Source: Typha latifolia (taxonomy: Eukaryota; Streptophyta; Magnoliopsida; Poales; Typhaceae). Taken from it: a stretch of 64,000 nucleotides of DNA. Positions within the stretch are counted from its first letter, which is position 1. The number at the start of each line of letters is the position of its first letter. Positions 1-13,070 of this stretch are shown here, piece after piece. The position numbers and the translations under genes are program-made. The stretch spans positions 10,726,501 to 10,790,500 of the forward strand of contig CM034106.1 of the NCBI GenBank assembly GCA_019914945.1, written 5' to 3'. The notes below the pieces were generated by a model. That model saw nothing but the letters and a program-made list of their open reading frames with translations. It ran no database searches and was not told where the DNA came from.

Positions 1-149
1 AAAATACTTAAACTTTATTCTGAGTAAAAAAAAACACACACACACATCATATTAACCAAATTAAACGGTGTCACAAAAAGACGATGATCATATCCTATAC
101 TGCATCGGAAAATAAAACAGTCCAAAGTCACAGAAATATTGCAATTTAC

Positions 150-473
150 CTTGCCATAATTGGAAAAGTTAGCTTTGAGGATATGCTCGACGACGGCGGG
201 GTCGGTGGTGTAGATCTGGTGGCGGAAAGGGGCAAGCAACCTGAAGGTCTTGTGCTTGCGCGAGAGATCCGTGTGGTAGTCATGAAGCCGGCGGATGTTG
301 TACAACTGATGGAAGACGGTGCCGGCTACGGGCGGGTACCGATTTCTAGTGCCGCTTCGTCTCCTACCTCTACTCCTACTAAGGATTAATCCGAAGGTGA
401 TGATGCATACCAGAACGAGGGCTATGGTTGCAGCCGAGGAAGAAGGGTTGGACTTGGAGAATAAGATATCCAT
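150..473 (-). CDS. CYP704: Cytochrome P450, CYP704 type, first exon only (partial)
   Basis: This is the N-terminal exon of a microsomal P450. It begins with a hydrophobic signal anchor (about residues 10-31), then a basic stretch rich in Arg and Ser, then PPVAGTVFHQL and DYHTDL, FRLLAPF and the segment ending NFSNYGK. That order is typical of the CYP704 family, whose members hydroxylate long-chain fatty acids at the ER, some of them for sporopollenin or cutin. The exon ends at a clean GT donor right after NYGK, the usual CYP704 position. The rest of the gene, including the haem-binding Cys, lies beyond the left edge. I place the start at the ATG at 473; the codon just before it is TTG. Whether the gene is functional cannot be judged. 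A TATA-like stretch lies at about 511-521. The family is well supported; the subfamily (704C-like) is less certain. Confidence 0.82.
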
Positions 474-709
474 CAAGATTAGATGATGATGATAATGTGC
501 GAATGGGTATGTATATTATAGCCTTTATTCTTGCGGAAGTGTCCCAGAAAATTTCGACGTTATCGTTGGGAAGCCTCGAGATTGGAGTACCGTAGACTTG
601 GATATTTTTTATTTCAGACCCTACGTAGTCCTTTTGTCTTCTTTTTTCTTTTTGGGCTTTTTTTTTCAAACATACCCTATAAAAAATAACTTATTTGCCT
701 GAGTGCCCC

Positions 710-969
710 CTCTAAGTTTTATAGTTACATATGTCCTTTAAAATATATGATTTTTGTCGTATACCTTTTAGAATTTTACCCTTTTGGATTTAAATCTAAA
801 CAATTAGATATAAAATATAAAACTATACTTATTCTAATTTTCATTAATTTTCTTAGTTAAAAATATTTTATCTTTTTTATTGAGACTTTAACTTCAAAAA
901 ATTAATCGGATGGATATATATACAAATAATAGATATTTTGAGAGGTTTATATGTAACTATCATCTTTAG
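710..969. mobile_element. MITE-like element with inverted termini (family A)
   Basis: The left end (CTCTAAGTTTTATAGTTACA and onward) is matched in inverted orientation by the right end, whose reverse complement begins CTAAAGATGATAGTTACATA. The interior is AT-rich and has no open frame, as expected for a non-autonomous DNA element. The subterminal part, with TCGTATACCTTTTAGAATTT, resembles the GST introns at 3285-3366 and 6311-6392. Exact borders and the target duplication were not resolved. Confidence 0.55.
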
Positions 970-1427
970 AATAGCATACAATTAAATAATTTTCTTTTAT
1001 ATTTGAAGTCAAACATTACTTCTTTTTGTTTTAGGGTATTTTCCAAAAACCCAATGGCAAAAATATAGGTAAAAGAGATGGATCCGATTATAAGTAGGTA
1101 ATTCGCTCGGTTATTTATTAACCAATTTGTTTATCTTATAAAGAATTTAAGGAAAAAAAAAAGAAGAGTTTGATGACAAGCAGCTAGGTGTTAAAGCGCA
1201 AAATGACTAAATGATAGGGTGTTTATTGATAATATTTCATACATATCCACTGCTTCTTGTCCAGCAGCCGGGTGGCTAACACCGTTCATCTATCCGAGGC
1301 ACAAAAAAAAAAGATAACAAAGCACTGAGACGTTGATTTTAGAAAGAGTATGCTTTCAATCTTTCAATCCTTCAACATACGGACCAAAAGTGAAGATTAT
1401 TTTAAATTCGAGAATGATAAATTTTAC

Positions 1428-2032
1428 AAAAAATTACATATAGCATCCTGACTTTAAGCAAATTTTATATCTACATCTTATATTTTTACTATTTATAAAT
1501 TCAGTCCTATAATTAAATAAATATGTATAAAAATTTATATTTTTAAATTTTTTAGTTAAATTTAATAAAACTCATACGTTAAATTAAGATACTAAGAAGA
1601 TTACATAGATACCTTCAACCTAATCTAAACCAATTAACGACTAAACTCAACCCAACCCTTTTCAACATAGTCTAAACTCAATCATTCTCTCTTCCGACCT
1701 TATTCTCTCCTCCCTCCTTATCATCCCCACTCCCTCCCCATAATTCGTGCCCTCGGGGTCAACTCTTGAAGACATTTGATTCGCCATCGAGGACGAGGGC
1801 ATGGGTTATGGCCGCATTCTCATCACGCGGGTCAACCTAGGGATTAACGTAAGAGCATTTTAGGTATTTAAAGTATTTTAGAAATAAAATATATTTAATT
1901 AATGAAATAGTTTTACGGTGTTAATTTTAAAATCTAATTCAGATTATTTTTTGCACTAAATTAAAGGCTCAATTTATAAATAACAAAAATGTAAATTTAG
2001 CTAAAAAGCCCGGTGTTATATATAAATTTTCT
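1428..2032. mobile_element. Inverted-repeat element, about 600 bp, with GC-richer centre
   Basis: About 75 bp at the left (1428-1505, with ATATAGCATCCTGACTTT and ATTTATAAATTCAGTCC) are matched by the inverted right end (1966-2032; reverse complement with ATATAACACCGGGCTTTT and ATTTATAAATTGAGCC). Between the arms lies a less AT-rich block (about 1610-1860) unlike the arms, so the element may have captured other DNA. No transposase is visible. Borders are approximate. Confidence 0.5.
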
Positions 2033-2504
2033 TAAATTTTAATTTAGATTGGAATCACTTTGATATCTTATTTCACGGGTACTTCTTTCAATTTGCTACG
2101 GTGATAGCCTAAAGCTGATGGATTAAATGTTTTAGAAGTAAGAAAAGTTCCATATATTGGTAGCTAACAAAGATAATAAATAATTAGAGCAATACACGAG
2201 ACGAGGCAATCTATCTGGAAGAAAGAAAAGAATATTACTTTATAAAACAGGTGTCTGGGATTAGCAAACTTTCATTTCAAATTAATCCATTTTTTGTTTC
2301 ATCAACGTCACTATCCTGGTGGTAAATACAATCGTTTTTTTATGGTCCAATCTGTGTTGTTTTGAAATAAATCTTGCTTTAAATTTGCTAACTGTTGTGA
2401 TTTGCTGTCAAAACATTTGGAGCAGGTAAGCTAAAAGTCACTGCTTAGGTCTTTGTTTAATTTTTTTTTCTATAAACAGCTTATATTTTTAGATTATTGA
2501 GGTT

Positions 2505-3986
<1,482 letters not shown>

Positions 3987-4245
3987 ACAGATGATTGTTA
4001 TTAATATAGAAAAGTAAACTGCTTTAGATGATGAAATTGAGAAATCCACATCAAATCTACTTCTTTAATTTTTTCCCAAAACAGTAGAAAAGTGATACGG
4101 TTTCAGAGAGTTGCCAATTTGTTTCTCTTATTTCCGAACAACCTAAGCATGTCCTCATATATTATTATGCTAGCTAGTGCCACTTTTTTAACCACCCTAA
4201 TTTTATTACAATAATTAATTACGAAACCCAACATGGCCAAATTAA

Positions 4246-4610
4246 TTAATTCAGCCGAGCTTGACGCACTTTGATGAACTCTACCAGCTTCTCAACCGAT
4301 GGCATCACTTCTCTCTCAGCATCGTGTGCACAGAAACGCTCTGCATGCCCAATCCACCAGCTTTGGCAACTTAGCCTCGTCAAAGATTTTGATGCCATTT
4401 ATCTCCATCTCCTCTGATGCCTTAATCAACCCCAAATATATATATCACCCCACTGCAATGTCTAAATACCCAATAGTCTGTCCACCAAAGAACTCCTTCT
4501 CTGAAGCCTCTCCTAGTAGTTCGAGAGCAGTGGCTGCTTGCTCTGCAGCCTCTGCCGCACTAATGTTTCTTTATCCATCCCTCTCAAGCCACGAATTGAA
4601 GCAATTAACT
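4246..4610 (-). pseudogene. Relic of a third tau GST, exon 2 only
   Basis: Read on the minus strand this stretch gives clear GST exon-2 pieces in order: LIASIRGLRGMDKETL, then SAAEAAEQAATALELL, FFGGQTIGYLDIAVG, GLIKASEEMEINGIKIFDEA, and VMPSVEKLVEFIKVRQARLN followed by a stop. They match the neighbours' [15 protein letters not shown] and [10 protein letters not shown] segments but are much more diverged. The frame is broken at least twice (near 4300-4315 and near 4560) and carries an in-frame TGA after the AVG codons. No exon 1 was found between 4611 and 5230. It is an older relic lying between the two recent copies. Confidence 0.78.
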
Positions 4611-5229
4611 GCCAAAGATTGCACAATATTAGTAGTTTAGGTTGAGTTTCTTGAATAGCGATTAAGAGATGGAACAGTTGAACTCATGATATTTACTCAT
4701 ATCGTCAACGGTTATTTTTTTTTTTTTAACTTTTCTGATGAAAAATTTATAAGCAGTTAATTGCATTAAATATAATCAAAATTTACGAGCACAAATATTA
4801 AATTCCAAGGGCAAATAAGTTCTAAATGGGAAACACCTAAAATAGTTAAGTTTTATTGGCTAGTATTAACTTCCTTTTGATTAAGAACACGAAGCATTAT
4901 AGCTATAATCTGTAAAAGCTAAAGCCCTAATAAACACAACACACAACGACGTTCAATACATAAAAATGGGACACGCCCGGCCAAAACTCTAACTCCGCAG
5001 CATATAAGCTAGATCATGACCAAAACTAAAGACTCAGGCAAAACTAAACACCATGAAGACCCAAAAGAGTTTAATAGGATGTCTACCTAAGAACGGCTAA
5101 CTAGAGCGCCGGCAAAAGGAGTAGCTTGACACAAAAAGAGATCTAGAGTGGAGAAAAATAATATTACGCCATCATTTAAAAAAAAACGAAAATGCCCTTT
5201 TGTGATGTCACAATATAGACTAATCTTGT
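4611..5229. other. Spacer inside the GST cluster
   Basis: No gene is visible. The missing exon 1 of the 4246-4610 relic would be expected here but was not recognised. The DNA is AT-rich with short open frames of no recognisable family. Confidence 0.5.
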
Positions 5230-5320
5230 CAAACCTAATCAAAAGTAGCCTGCTATACTCTTCAAAGATGCTTAGAATACAATAAACCACTATTTTACCT
5301 TTGAAAACAAATTTATCTTT

Positions 5321-5640
5321 GGGATAATTATAATTTAAACCCCTATACTACTGCTCATTTTTATAGACATCTTTATTTATTTTTCATAACATATTGATCC
5401 ACTTGTTTATTAAAAATCTTTAAAATATCTGTTTTTCATATGTATCGATTATAATTTTTAATTAAAAAATGATATTTAAGTGTCATGTGATTAATTTTAA
5501 GCTCTTTATGCATTATATTATCCTTATTTTATAGGATAGAAGAGAGCAAAATTGAGAACAAAATAGTTTACTAGGACAATTTGTTTTTAAAAAATAATAG
5601 AGTGTCTATAAAAATGAGAAATAGTTTATGTAATTATCTC
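5321..5640. mobile_element. MITE-like element inserted in the GST copy 2 flank
   Basis: The element begins GGGATAATTATAATTTAAAC and its end, reverse-complemented, begins GAGATAATTACATAAACTAT. Both arms then share CTCATTTTTATAGACA. It is about 320 bp, AT-rich and has no coding capacity. The matching position in GST copy 1 (about 2585-2600) lacks it, which gives an empty-site comparison. The flanks read CTTT on the left and TTTC on the right, so a short TTT-type target duplication is possible. Confidence 0.68.
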
Positions 5641-5938
5641 TTTCACTTTTATATGCAAATTCTGCTCAGGGGCTTTAATGTAATTTAGATATATCGTGGA
5701 CTATTAGCTCGATTATTCATTTTGATCGGTGGAGACACTTGTACCGGAAGAAAAAAAGAATTGCACGAAATGAGAATCTTGTGCAATAAGTCACATGGCT
5801 TCTCAAATTACTTGCATCAAAATGCTACAAAAGGATAACAATTCCACACATTAATCTTTATTTATATCTAATAATATTACAACTGTATGCATCCCAGTAA
5901 GCAACAGTTGTTTTAGCATTAATTAATTAATGATTCAC

Positions 5939-6716
5939 TCAATTAGCAGGAGCAACATTGAGTTTGGCTCGGACCTTCTTGTTGAATTCGATTAGCATCT
6001 CAACCTCTGGCATCACTCCTTTCACCGAGTCGTGCGAGCAGAAACGATTTGCCCATCCTACCAACAGAGGAGTCTTGGACTCATCCAGAATTGTGAAGCC
6101 ATTCATCTTCTCCATTGCTTTGAACCAAGCCAAGTAGCAACCCAAGGCAATGTCAACGTAGCCTACTGTCTCCCCACCAAAGAAGACGTTTCCTTCGCTG
6201 CACTTCTCGAACGCCTTCTCTAGCAGCTGCAGTGCAGTGAGGATTTGGTTCACTGCTTCTTCCTTGCTCCCTGGGAGGAGTCCCATGATGATCCTAAGTG
6301 AAGGAGGCACCTGTTACAAGGAAAAAGTTATTTTTGCATATACACCTCTCAAAACTTTCTTATTTGCTCGTATAACCTTTAAATTTTAAGACCTTGTCGT
6401 CGATGTACTTGGCCCAGAAGCGAGCCATGGCACGGTCGTAAGGATCGGATGGTAGGATCGAAGTGTTCGTACGAGCCCAAACCTCGTCGATGTACTCCAC
6501 AATCATCATGGACTCGCAAATTGGCTGGCCGTCGTGGATGAGCACAGGGATCATTTTGTAAATTGGATTGGACTCGAGGAGGAGCTCACTTTTTTCCCAA
6601 GTTTCCTCCAATAATTCATAACCCAGCTCCTTGAGGTTAAAAGCGATCTCCACCCTCAGCGAGAAGGGACTTTTATGTGATCCCAGTAATTTCATCTCCT
6701 TCCCTTGTGCTGCCAT
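5939..6716 (-). CDS. GSTU: Tau-class glutathione S-transferase (intact)
   Basis: Exon 1 is 6393-6716 and exon 2 is 5939-6310; the 82-bp intron is in phase 0 and the protein has 231 residues, a normal tau GST length. The thioredoxin-like N-domain holds the catalytic Ser16 in SPF, the cis-Pro loop IPV (about 56-58) and the glutathione-binding pair Glu68-Ser69 in [15 protein letters not shown]. The C-domain holds [15 protein letters not shown]. Tau GSTs are cytosolic plant enzymes that conjugate glutathione to herbicides, lipid peroxides and other electrophiles; the substrate cannot be inferred here. The intron sits after IDDK. A TATA-like sequence (ATAAATA on the minus strand, about 6805-6811) lies about 90 bases upstream of the ATG. 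It is the only intact member of the cluster. Confidence 0.93.
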
Positions 6717-7708
6717 TCTCTCTAGCTATGGATTGAAGAACAATTTGAGTTACTCTCTAGATCTTCTTGCGTATCGTTTGGCTCAGGACTCAGGAGGGAG
6801 TGAATATTTATGGAGAGAAGTGGGTGATAGATTGGTGTATATGTTTTTCTTTCTTGAGGAAGGGGTTAAGGACTCGGGGGTGGCTTCCGTATTCTATTGT
6901 ATTTGGAGACTAGTCGACCCTGTCGTCGATTCTTTTGGTTTAACATAGACCCGACGCTACCTTCTTTTCCCGTGGACTTCAATATATATATATAGTAATT
7001 AGAGCTCTTGTAAAGAAAATCTGAAGGGTATAATACTAATACTGACAACTTAAGTGCTACAACTTGTTCAATAATTAATTATTTAATTTTTAATTATAAT
7101 TTCAGTTTTAAAAAATAGTATTTCTTTTTTGCATATTTATCATTTTAAAATAGCTTATTTTTATATATACCTTTCTATATATATAACTTGACGTCTGGAA
7201 ACAGGGCATCTCCTCCCCCTCTTCTGTGCGGGCCTCTTTACGGTTGTATCTTCTAAGTAATTTTGTTGGTGTTTTATGTATGGCTAAAGGTTAGGGGCTC
7301 TACGTTCTATTCAATCATGGTTTGAGAGAAGGGTAAAATTGTCTATATAATATATCAAGAATCCGAATTACTCACTTTCCACCTAGCAAGAGAAGACAAG
7401 GAAAATGAATATTTAACAAATTCTTTTACATGTAAACCCTCCAAGTTATTGTATTTACGTCTATATCCTTTTAAATTTCATATGTTTATATTAGTTTTTG
7501 ATAAAAATATTATCCTAATAATTTATCAGATAAAAGACTTGTTCATTAACCGAGAATAATGTATGTATATCAAAATAAAAGTATTTATAATTTTTTTATA
7601 GTTAATTTGATAAAAGTTTAACTAAATTATATCTGTTGAATTATTTTTTAATTACCTGTATGTATCTCTCATTAATTTAAGAATTAATTTAAACTAAAAT
7701 TTGATAAC

Positions 7709-7796
7709 ATACAAAGATAAGATAATCAAATTTAAATTGAATTCTATCTCCTATAAAGATAGATAATCAAATTTAAATTATACTCTACCTCCTAGT
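7709..7796. repeat. Tandem duplication of about 42 bp
   Basis: Two adjacent units both contain GATAATCAAATTTAAATT followed by a CTCTATCTCCTA-like end. There are few differences between units, so it is a simple local duplication in spacer DNA. Confidence 0.65.
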
Positions 7797-8769
7797 ATTA
7801 AGCGATATTTGCTATACTTAAGGCCAAATCATATCTATAGAAAAATCTAAATAGAAAAAAAGAACTTGAGAGTTAAGCGCACAGTAACATTTTTTAATGA
7901 CTAGTATGCCCTTTTTTTAATGTAATATAGGGTTGGAACTTGCATGAAAAATATGGTATGAAAGCCTGCTATTACAATGATGATAAATTTTAGAGGGGTA
8001 TTAAATTATTTGCCTCCTCTCATCTTATTTCATATAACTTTTAAAAATATAATTTAATAATAAATTATAGTTACTATTTTTTATAGATTAGACAATACCT
8101 AATTACTCCTACTACAGTACTACTCTACATTCTTTTAATAATATTTTTCGTCATTTGATTTAAAATATCATAAATTCCTGATATAAATTAACTATTTTTT
8201 TATTAATTTTATATCATATTAAATATAATTATTATTTTTTATACTTATTATTCAACTAAACAATAGAATAATTATATTGAAACTAGCTTTTCTTTTCTAA
8301 TATTAAAGATTAGAATACTTTTCTTAAAAATGAATGTGAACGGAGCCTTTGTGTTTTGCCTCTCGTAAGAAAAAAAAATCCAAACTTTGCCGCTGTTTGT
8401 CATGACTCAGTATGCTGTTCTTCTCCAACTTGCAAATAATAGTCAATTTCGACCAATTTATAAAAAGTAATTAAATCACTAAATAATGATTTATAACAAG
8501 TGCTAATATTACATCCTTGCATAATGCTGGAAGATGCACCCTCATCTCCAACAAATTGTGTTTTGGGACGAACTCAACATCAAGACCGTAATGCGCTGTT
8601 AAATTTGGTCGCATCTAAGCATCCTACCATCTACAAAAGAGAGGGTCCAAATGGGTAAAGAGCCAAATCAGACAGGAAGAATGGCCTCTCCGTTCACGTG
8701 TCTATGGATGTGAAACAGTATGGCTTCTATTCGAATCCAACAAGTCCTCACTGTCCTCTGGCCCACAAG

Positions 8770-8824
8770 AGTGGTGGCCTCGGATGCACTCCAGCTCAGC
8801 CAGTGGTGGCCTCGGATGCACTCC
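8770..8824. repeat. 23-bp direct repeat, period 32 bp
   Basis: The segment GTGGTGGCCTCGGATGCACT occurs twice in perfect form within 55 bp, separated by CAGCTCAGC. No function is suggested. Confidence 0.8.
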
Positions 8825-9769
8825 CACTAAACTAAGTGCAGTGGTCCAACAAGGCAAGAAATGCCAGCCATGTCTCTCTCTCTCTCTGCCTTCTTCCTCT
8901 CTTCTCGATCACCCGATTCGTCCAGCAGATCTCTCCATCGTGATGTGAACTTTTCAATATAGCAATGATAGGATATCGCCATAAATATTTGTGCATTTGC
9001 TTTTCTTTTATGATCAGAGCTTTTCTTTCTATCCATTTACGTGTAAACAGAGCAAAGATCTCCATTAAAGTTTAAAGTTTAAAGTTTAAACCCCTGGAAT
9101 AGGGGCAGCTAATAGATTGCAACCACTCTTCCTTCTCGCGAACCAACTGACACTAGCAATTCACTATCACAAAAGACGATCTTAATTAAAGCCACCGACT
9201 ACCTAATTATGTACAAAAATAAATGCGTACTGTTATGGGTCCTACGTAATGTCCTTGGATGTCCTGCATGGCTGCGTGCCAGGGGTAAGATAATAATGCA
9301 AATTTTAAGAGTATAATAAAAGGAAAGATAAGTTAATTAATGCTGATTAATCTATAAAAAAGAAAAGAGGAGCAAGTGAGCAACTCAAAAGAGAGGTCCT
9401 TTAAAGAGCTCTATTCTGGAGGACCCTTTACTGAGAACAAGCACATGGCCTCATGCACGAGATGTCTACTACCAACTGTCGTCTTTTAATTTTTATGCCT
9501 TCGATTATGAGTGCAACCGAAACTTATCTTCTTCTGTGAATAAGAGTACTCCAATGTTTATCAATTCTTTGTAAGAGAACAAGCAGCAGTATTAGGAAAA
9601 TAAAAGGCTCTAATAACAGCAGAATAACAATCCTCGTACAAATAAGCCTAAATAAACAAAGGGATCACCACCGTCGATCCAACTAACAAATAAATTATGG
9701 TCCAAATGAGAGAAAAATAGAGAAGCGATAGACTCCACTAAGAGAGTAGTACTCAAATAATCCAACGGC

Positions 9770-10999
9770 TCAAAACACGGAAGCGAACGCCCATGAACAA
9801 ATCACCACCGTCGCCATGACTCCGGCCGACCTCACTGCCACCCCACCAGAGGCCTTCACGTCCGCCTTGTCCGAAGGCGAAGCCGGCGCATCCGACGGCG
9901 CCGCCGTGGGAGGCGCCGGCGGGGACTGCAATGGTGACAACCCTTCCGGGGCCGGAGCCAGTGCGGCTGGAGCCGGAGCGGGAGTCAGCACAGCCGGCCC
10001 CGGAGCTGGAGCCGGGGCGCCGCCGAAGAGCTCGACGGGGAGGAGGAGTTTATCCACCGTGAGCACGCAGACGGGTGTGTCGTCGAGTATGGTGGAAGCT
10101 ACTCGCGAGGTGTCGACGCCGGTGTCGAGGGTAACGTCATCGCCACGCGAGGCCACCGAGATGCCATACTTACCGGAGGCGCTCGAGGCTAGTGTCGTCA
10201 TGGGGCCGGACGAAGCCTTGAGGGACGACTTGGGAGTGTAAGCCGGCAGCGCGTGGTATTGCAGCAAAGTGACCAAATCGGCACTGGAAAGCGTGCTAAG
10301 ATCGGGCGCACCATCCGCCTTGAAGGCGTCATCGTTAGGGGCAAGGATGGTAAGCCCCTTAGCCATGGCAGATTGGTAAATTTTGAGAACCCCGGAAGAA
10401 GCCACGAGGGACGCGAACGTCTTGCAACCAGCCTTTTCCAGAAGCGCCGTGAGGTTAGTGGTCGAAGCTGATGGCGCATCGAGAAGTCCCGGGAAAAGGA
10501 TCGGAGCTGAGATCTCCATCACGGAGAGGTTGTACGGGATCTGCTTCACCGCCTTCATGTACGAAGCGTCGAACTTGGCGCCAGGCACGGCGGACGCGAA
10601 GCCGACCTTGCCACCTCGGAGGTTGGTAATGTTGACAAACCCGAGGTTGCCGGGGGCGTTCCCGGTGGCCTGGTAGAGCGTCGTGGTGAGCGTCGTGCCA
10701 CTGGGGAGGTCGTGGATCTTCTGGGGGTCGAAGTAGTCTAAGAGGTTGAGGAGGCGGAGAGCGTTCTTGATCCCCGCGAGGGATTGCTTCGCCACGAGGG
10801 AGGACATCGCCGAGTCCGGTAGGACGAGGCAGGTGACGGTCTCCCGCGAGTTGATCTCGTCGCAGACTTTGGTCTGGGTGAGGTAGCTGTTGTAGAGGGC
10901 GTAGTCCGGGAACCCGTCAAGGATGGCTGTAATATTGTGGCCATTGCTAGGAATTGAGAGTAGAAAAGTTACCAAAAGAGGAAGGAGAAGAGAGGCCAT
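9770..10999 (-). CDS. FLA: Fasciclin-like arabinogalactan protein, two FAS1 domains
   Basis: A single exon of 409 residues. Residues 1-20 form a signal peptide ending near SNG|HNIT. FAS1 domain 1 (about 22-165) shows the H1 region TCLVLPDSAMSSL and the H2-like NLLDYFDPQKI. FAS1 domain 2 (about 180-320) shows GLTILAPNDDAF and LLQYHALP. An arabinogalactan-type region rich in Ala-Pro, Ser-Pro and Thr-Pro follows (about 325-378). The end is a hydrophobic tail typical of GPI-anchor addition. Several N-glycosylation sites are present (NIT, NLS, NLT). Such proteins sit on the outer plasma membrane and act in cell adhesion and wall formation. HNITAIL and NLRGGKVGF place it near the Arabidopsis FLA1/2/8/10 group. 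The start is the ATG at 10999. The GC-rich coding region creates long antisense open frames that I regard as shadows. Confidence 0.93.
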   Translation of the reverse strand: MASLLLPLLVTFLLSIPSNGHNITAILDGFPDYALYNSYLTQTKVCDEINSRETVTCLVLPDSAMSSLVAKQSLAGIKNALRLLNLLDYFDPQKIHDLPSGTTLTTTLYQATGNAPGNLGFVNITNLRGGKVGFASAVPGAKFDASYMKAVKQIPYNLSVMEISAPILFPGLLDAPSASTTNLTALLEKAGCKTFASLVASSGVLKIYQSAMAKGLTILAPNDDAFKADGAPDLSTLSSADLVTLLQYHALPAYTPKSSLKASSGPMTTLASSASGKYGISVASRGDDVTLDTGVDTSRVASTILDDTPVCVLTVDKLLLPVELFGGAPAPAPGPAVLTPAPAPAALAPAPEGLSPLQSPPAPPTAAPSDAPASPSDKADVKASGGVAVRSAGVMATVVICSWAFASVF

Positions 11000-12541
11000 G
11001 GCGATCTGGTTCGCTTCTCTGCAAGAAGAGGAGCGAGACGAGGAAGTTAGAGAGAATAAAAGGTGGTGGTGGTGAGATTGGAGAGGGTTAACTATGGTCG
11101 GGATAACTAACTGGGGTTAATTTGTCTTTTGCGTGGGAGGCATGTGATGTTGTCGATGGAGGAGCGTATTGGATCGAGCCGTTGGAGTGGGGACGATACT
11201 GTTAATATTATTCTGTCCATTTTATACTGTTGGATTATGTCTTCTTGATGATAAAATTAGATCGCACGGTGGTGACTCGGTTTACTGTATGGTGATTTCT
11301 GTGTGTGTGGAAAAACGTGGGCTCCATTATGGGATGAGGTGGAGAGCTCTTTTATAATGTCGGTCACAGTTATAAACTTATTAGAGACGCTTAAAACAAG
11401 TAAAATTGGATTATTTACGTATACACATGGGCAATTAATCGATTTATTCCGAAGTAATGCCTCGCGCCTAACTGAAAACGGATTCAATATATATATTTGA
11501 ATCTATATATTTTTTTTTGGATATGAAAAGTAAATTAATAATAAAGTTTATAGTCATATCCTAACTAAATCGATACGAATCATTTTTTTTTTTGATAATT
11601 AAATCTTAAATATATTTATAATATTTCTTTTAAAGATAATTACTACAAAATATTAAGATTTTTTTTTAAAAAATTGCATGTCAAACACATATAAAGTTAA
11701 TCTCTATAAATAATATAAAACATATCATTAGTAATAATATCAATATTTATTATTTAAATAAACAATTAAAATAAAAACATATGTCGGTAAAAAAAAATTG
11801 TAAAATTAAATCTATCCTGTAACTAGTATTCAAATGCATATTTTATTTATTTTTTAAAAAATTTATTTGTATTCGAATTCTTATCTAAATTGAATATAAA
11901 TTTTTTATCCAAATCTAATTCTAATAAGATCAAAGTTAATCCAACTAGTTTCCAACCCCGCTCATGGCGCAGTTTAGAAGAAGTGCCAAAAATTAATGAA
12001 TGTAGAAATCATTCTCAGCTTAGGTACAACTTATTATTATTATTTAGGTACAACTTATTGGAAGAACGAATGATAGTGTATCGATTAAAATGGATTATAC
12101 TAGGTCATATTACGTATGCTGATTGCTGACTCAATCGGCATGAGCCTGAAAAGCTGGCCCGTTGATCAGCCCCATGTGGGCCTGCATACTTGGGCTTGGA
12201 TTCAGGTTCGATGAGAACGTCTTTAGGGAGATTTATCAAAACCATATGTTTTATTTCTATTATTCTTTATATCTTACAATATTTATCATTTTGCTCCCAC
12301 AATTTGCTTTTAATGCCACAAAAATTGTCTGAGTTGACTTTTTTACTTTACAATAGCCAACTGAATTATAAATATTCTATTATTTTTTAAAAGTAAAAAA
12401 ATCTAAAATCTAAAGTATCCTTATTTGACCTTAAAATATTATTCTCTTTTATCTTTACTTCAATATTTTAAAACTTATTTAAGGGTATTAAAGTTATTTT
12501 ACATAGTTAAGTTAATTCATCTATTGTGTTTTTTAGGCATA

Positions 12542-12544
<3 letters not shown>

Positions 12545-12579
<35 letters not shown>
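12545..12579. repeat. (AT)n microsatellite
   Basis: An uninterrupted AT dinucleotide run of about 35 bp directly beside the element at 12601-13070. A second, shorter AT run lies inside that element at about 12930. Confidence 0.85.
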
Positions 12580-12581
<2 letters not shown>

Positions 12582-12600
12582 GGTCCAATAAAAAATATGA

Positions 12601-13070
12601 GGGATTTTTACATAATGCTCACTGAAAATTTTCAGATATTAAATTGCCACTGCATTTCTTCAGAATATATATAATTGCCATTAAAATCATTATGTTTCTT
12701 TCAAAAATATCATTCTCTTAGTTAAATCTAATTAATCATAATTAAAATACAATCTAAATCTAAAAAGACTATTCTATCTTTGCATAAATTATTAAAAATA
12801 GTTTAAAAACTATCTACTATTATATCCAATACCATAGTATAATGAAATATAAATTATTTTATGCGATATAAAAATTGTTGATAAATATTTTATAATCTAA
12901 GCTTAAAAAAATATTTTTTGGTTAATTATATATATATATATATATATATGTATACATTAATTTTAATAATAATGCTTTAGGAATCTTCTATTAAAAATTA
13001 ATAATAATTAAAATTCTAAAAGAATAAAAAACTTTGGTGATAATTTCAGTGACAATTATGTAAAAGTTCC
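12601..13070. mobile_element. MITE-like element, GGATTTTTAC family, copy 1
   Basis: It starts GGGATTTTTACATAATGCTC and its reverse-complemented end starts GGAACTTTTACATAATTGTC, a terminal inverted repeat of about 23 bp with few mismatches. The AT-rich interior has no coding capacity. A related copy is at 31711-32096 and a more decayed one at about 43320-43605. No clear target duplication was found, so the superfamily stays open. Confidence 0.7.

Larger units (their letters stand above)
474..2504. other. Intergenic, AT-rich, with two inverted-repeat element relics
   Basis: No protein-coding gene is visible. The stretch holds two elements listed separately (710-969 and about 1428-2032). The remainder is AT-rich with short open frames that lack any recognisable similarity. 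The part nearest 474 should contain the P450 promoter. Confidence 0.6.
5230..6994. repeat. Tandem-duplicated GST block, copy 2
   Basis: Counterpart of 2505-3986, containing the intact gene. The shared flank on the low-coordinate side starts with a TGCTATAC..CTTC segment at about 5250 and is then interrupted by an inserted element (5321-5640). The shared upstream flank ends in an ATATATATATATAG run near 6994. Confidence 0.8.
6995..9769. other. Intergenic, AT-rich
   Basis: No gene is visible in this 2.8-kb spacer. It contains a 42-bp tandem duplication (7709-7796), a 23-bp direct repeat (8770-8824), a short TC run (about 8872-8887) and three copies of AAAGTTT (about 9067-9090). Part of 7420-7760 looks like a decayed inverted-repeat element, but its borders could not be fixed. 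The last part is the 3' flank of the FLA gene. Confidence 0.5.

Noticed and set aside
9816..10676. Open frames of 72-141 residues antisense to the FLA gene
   Set aside because: They arise from the GC-rich Ala/Pro codons of the real gene on the other strand and show no domain.
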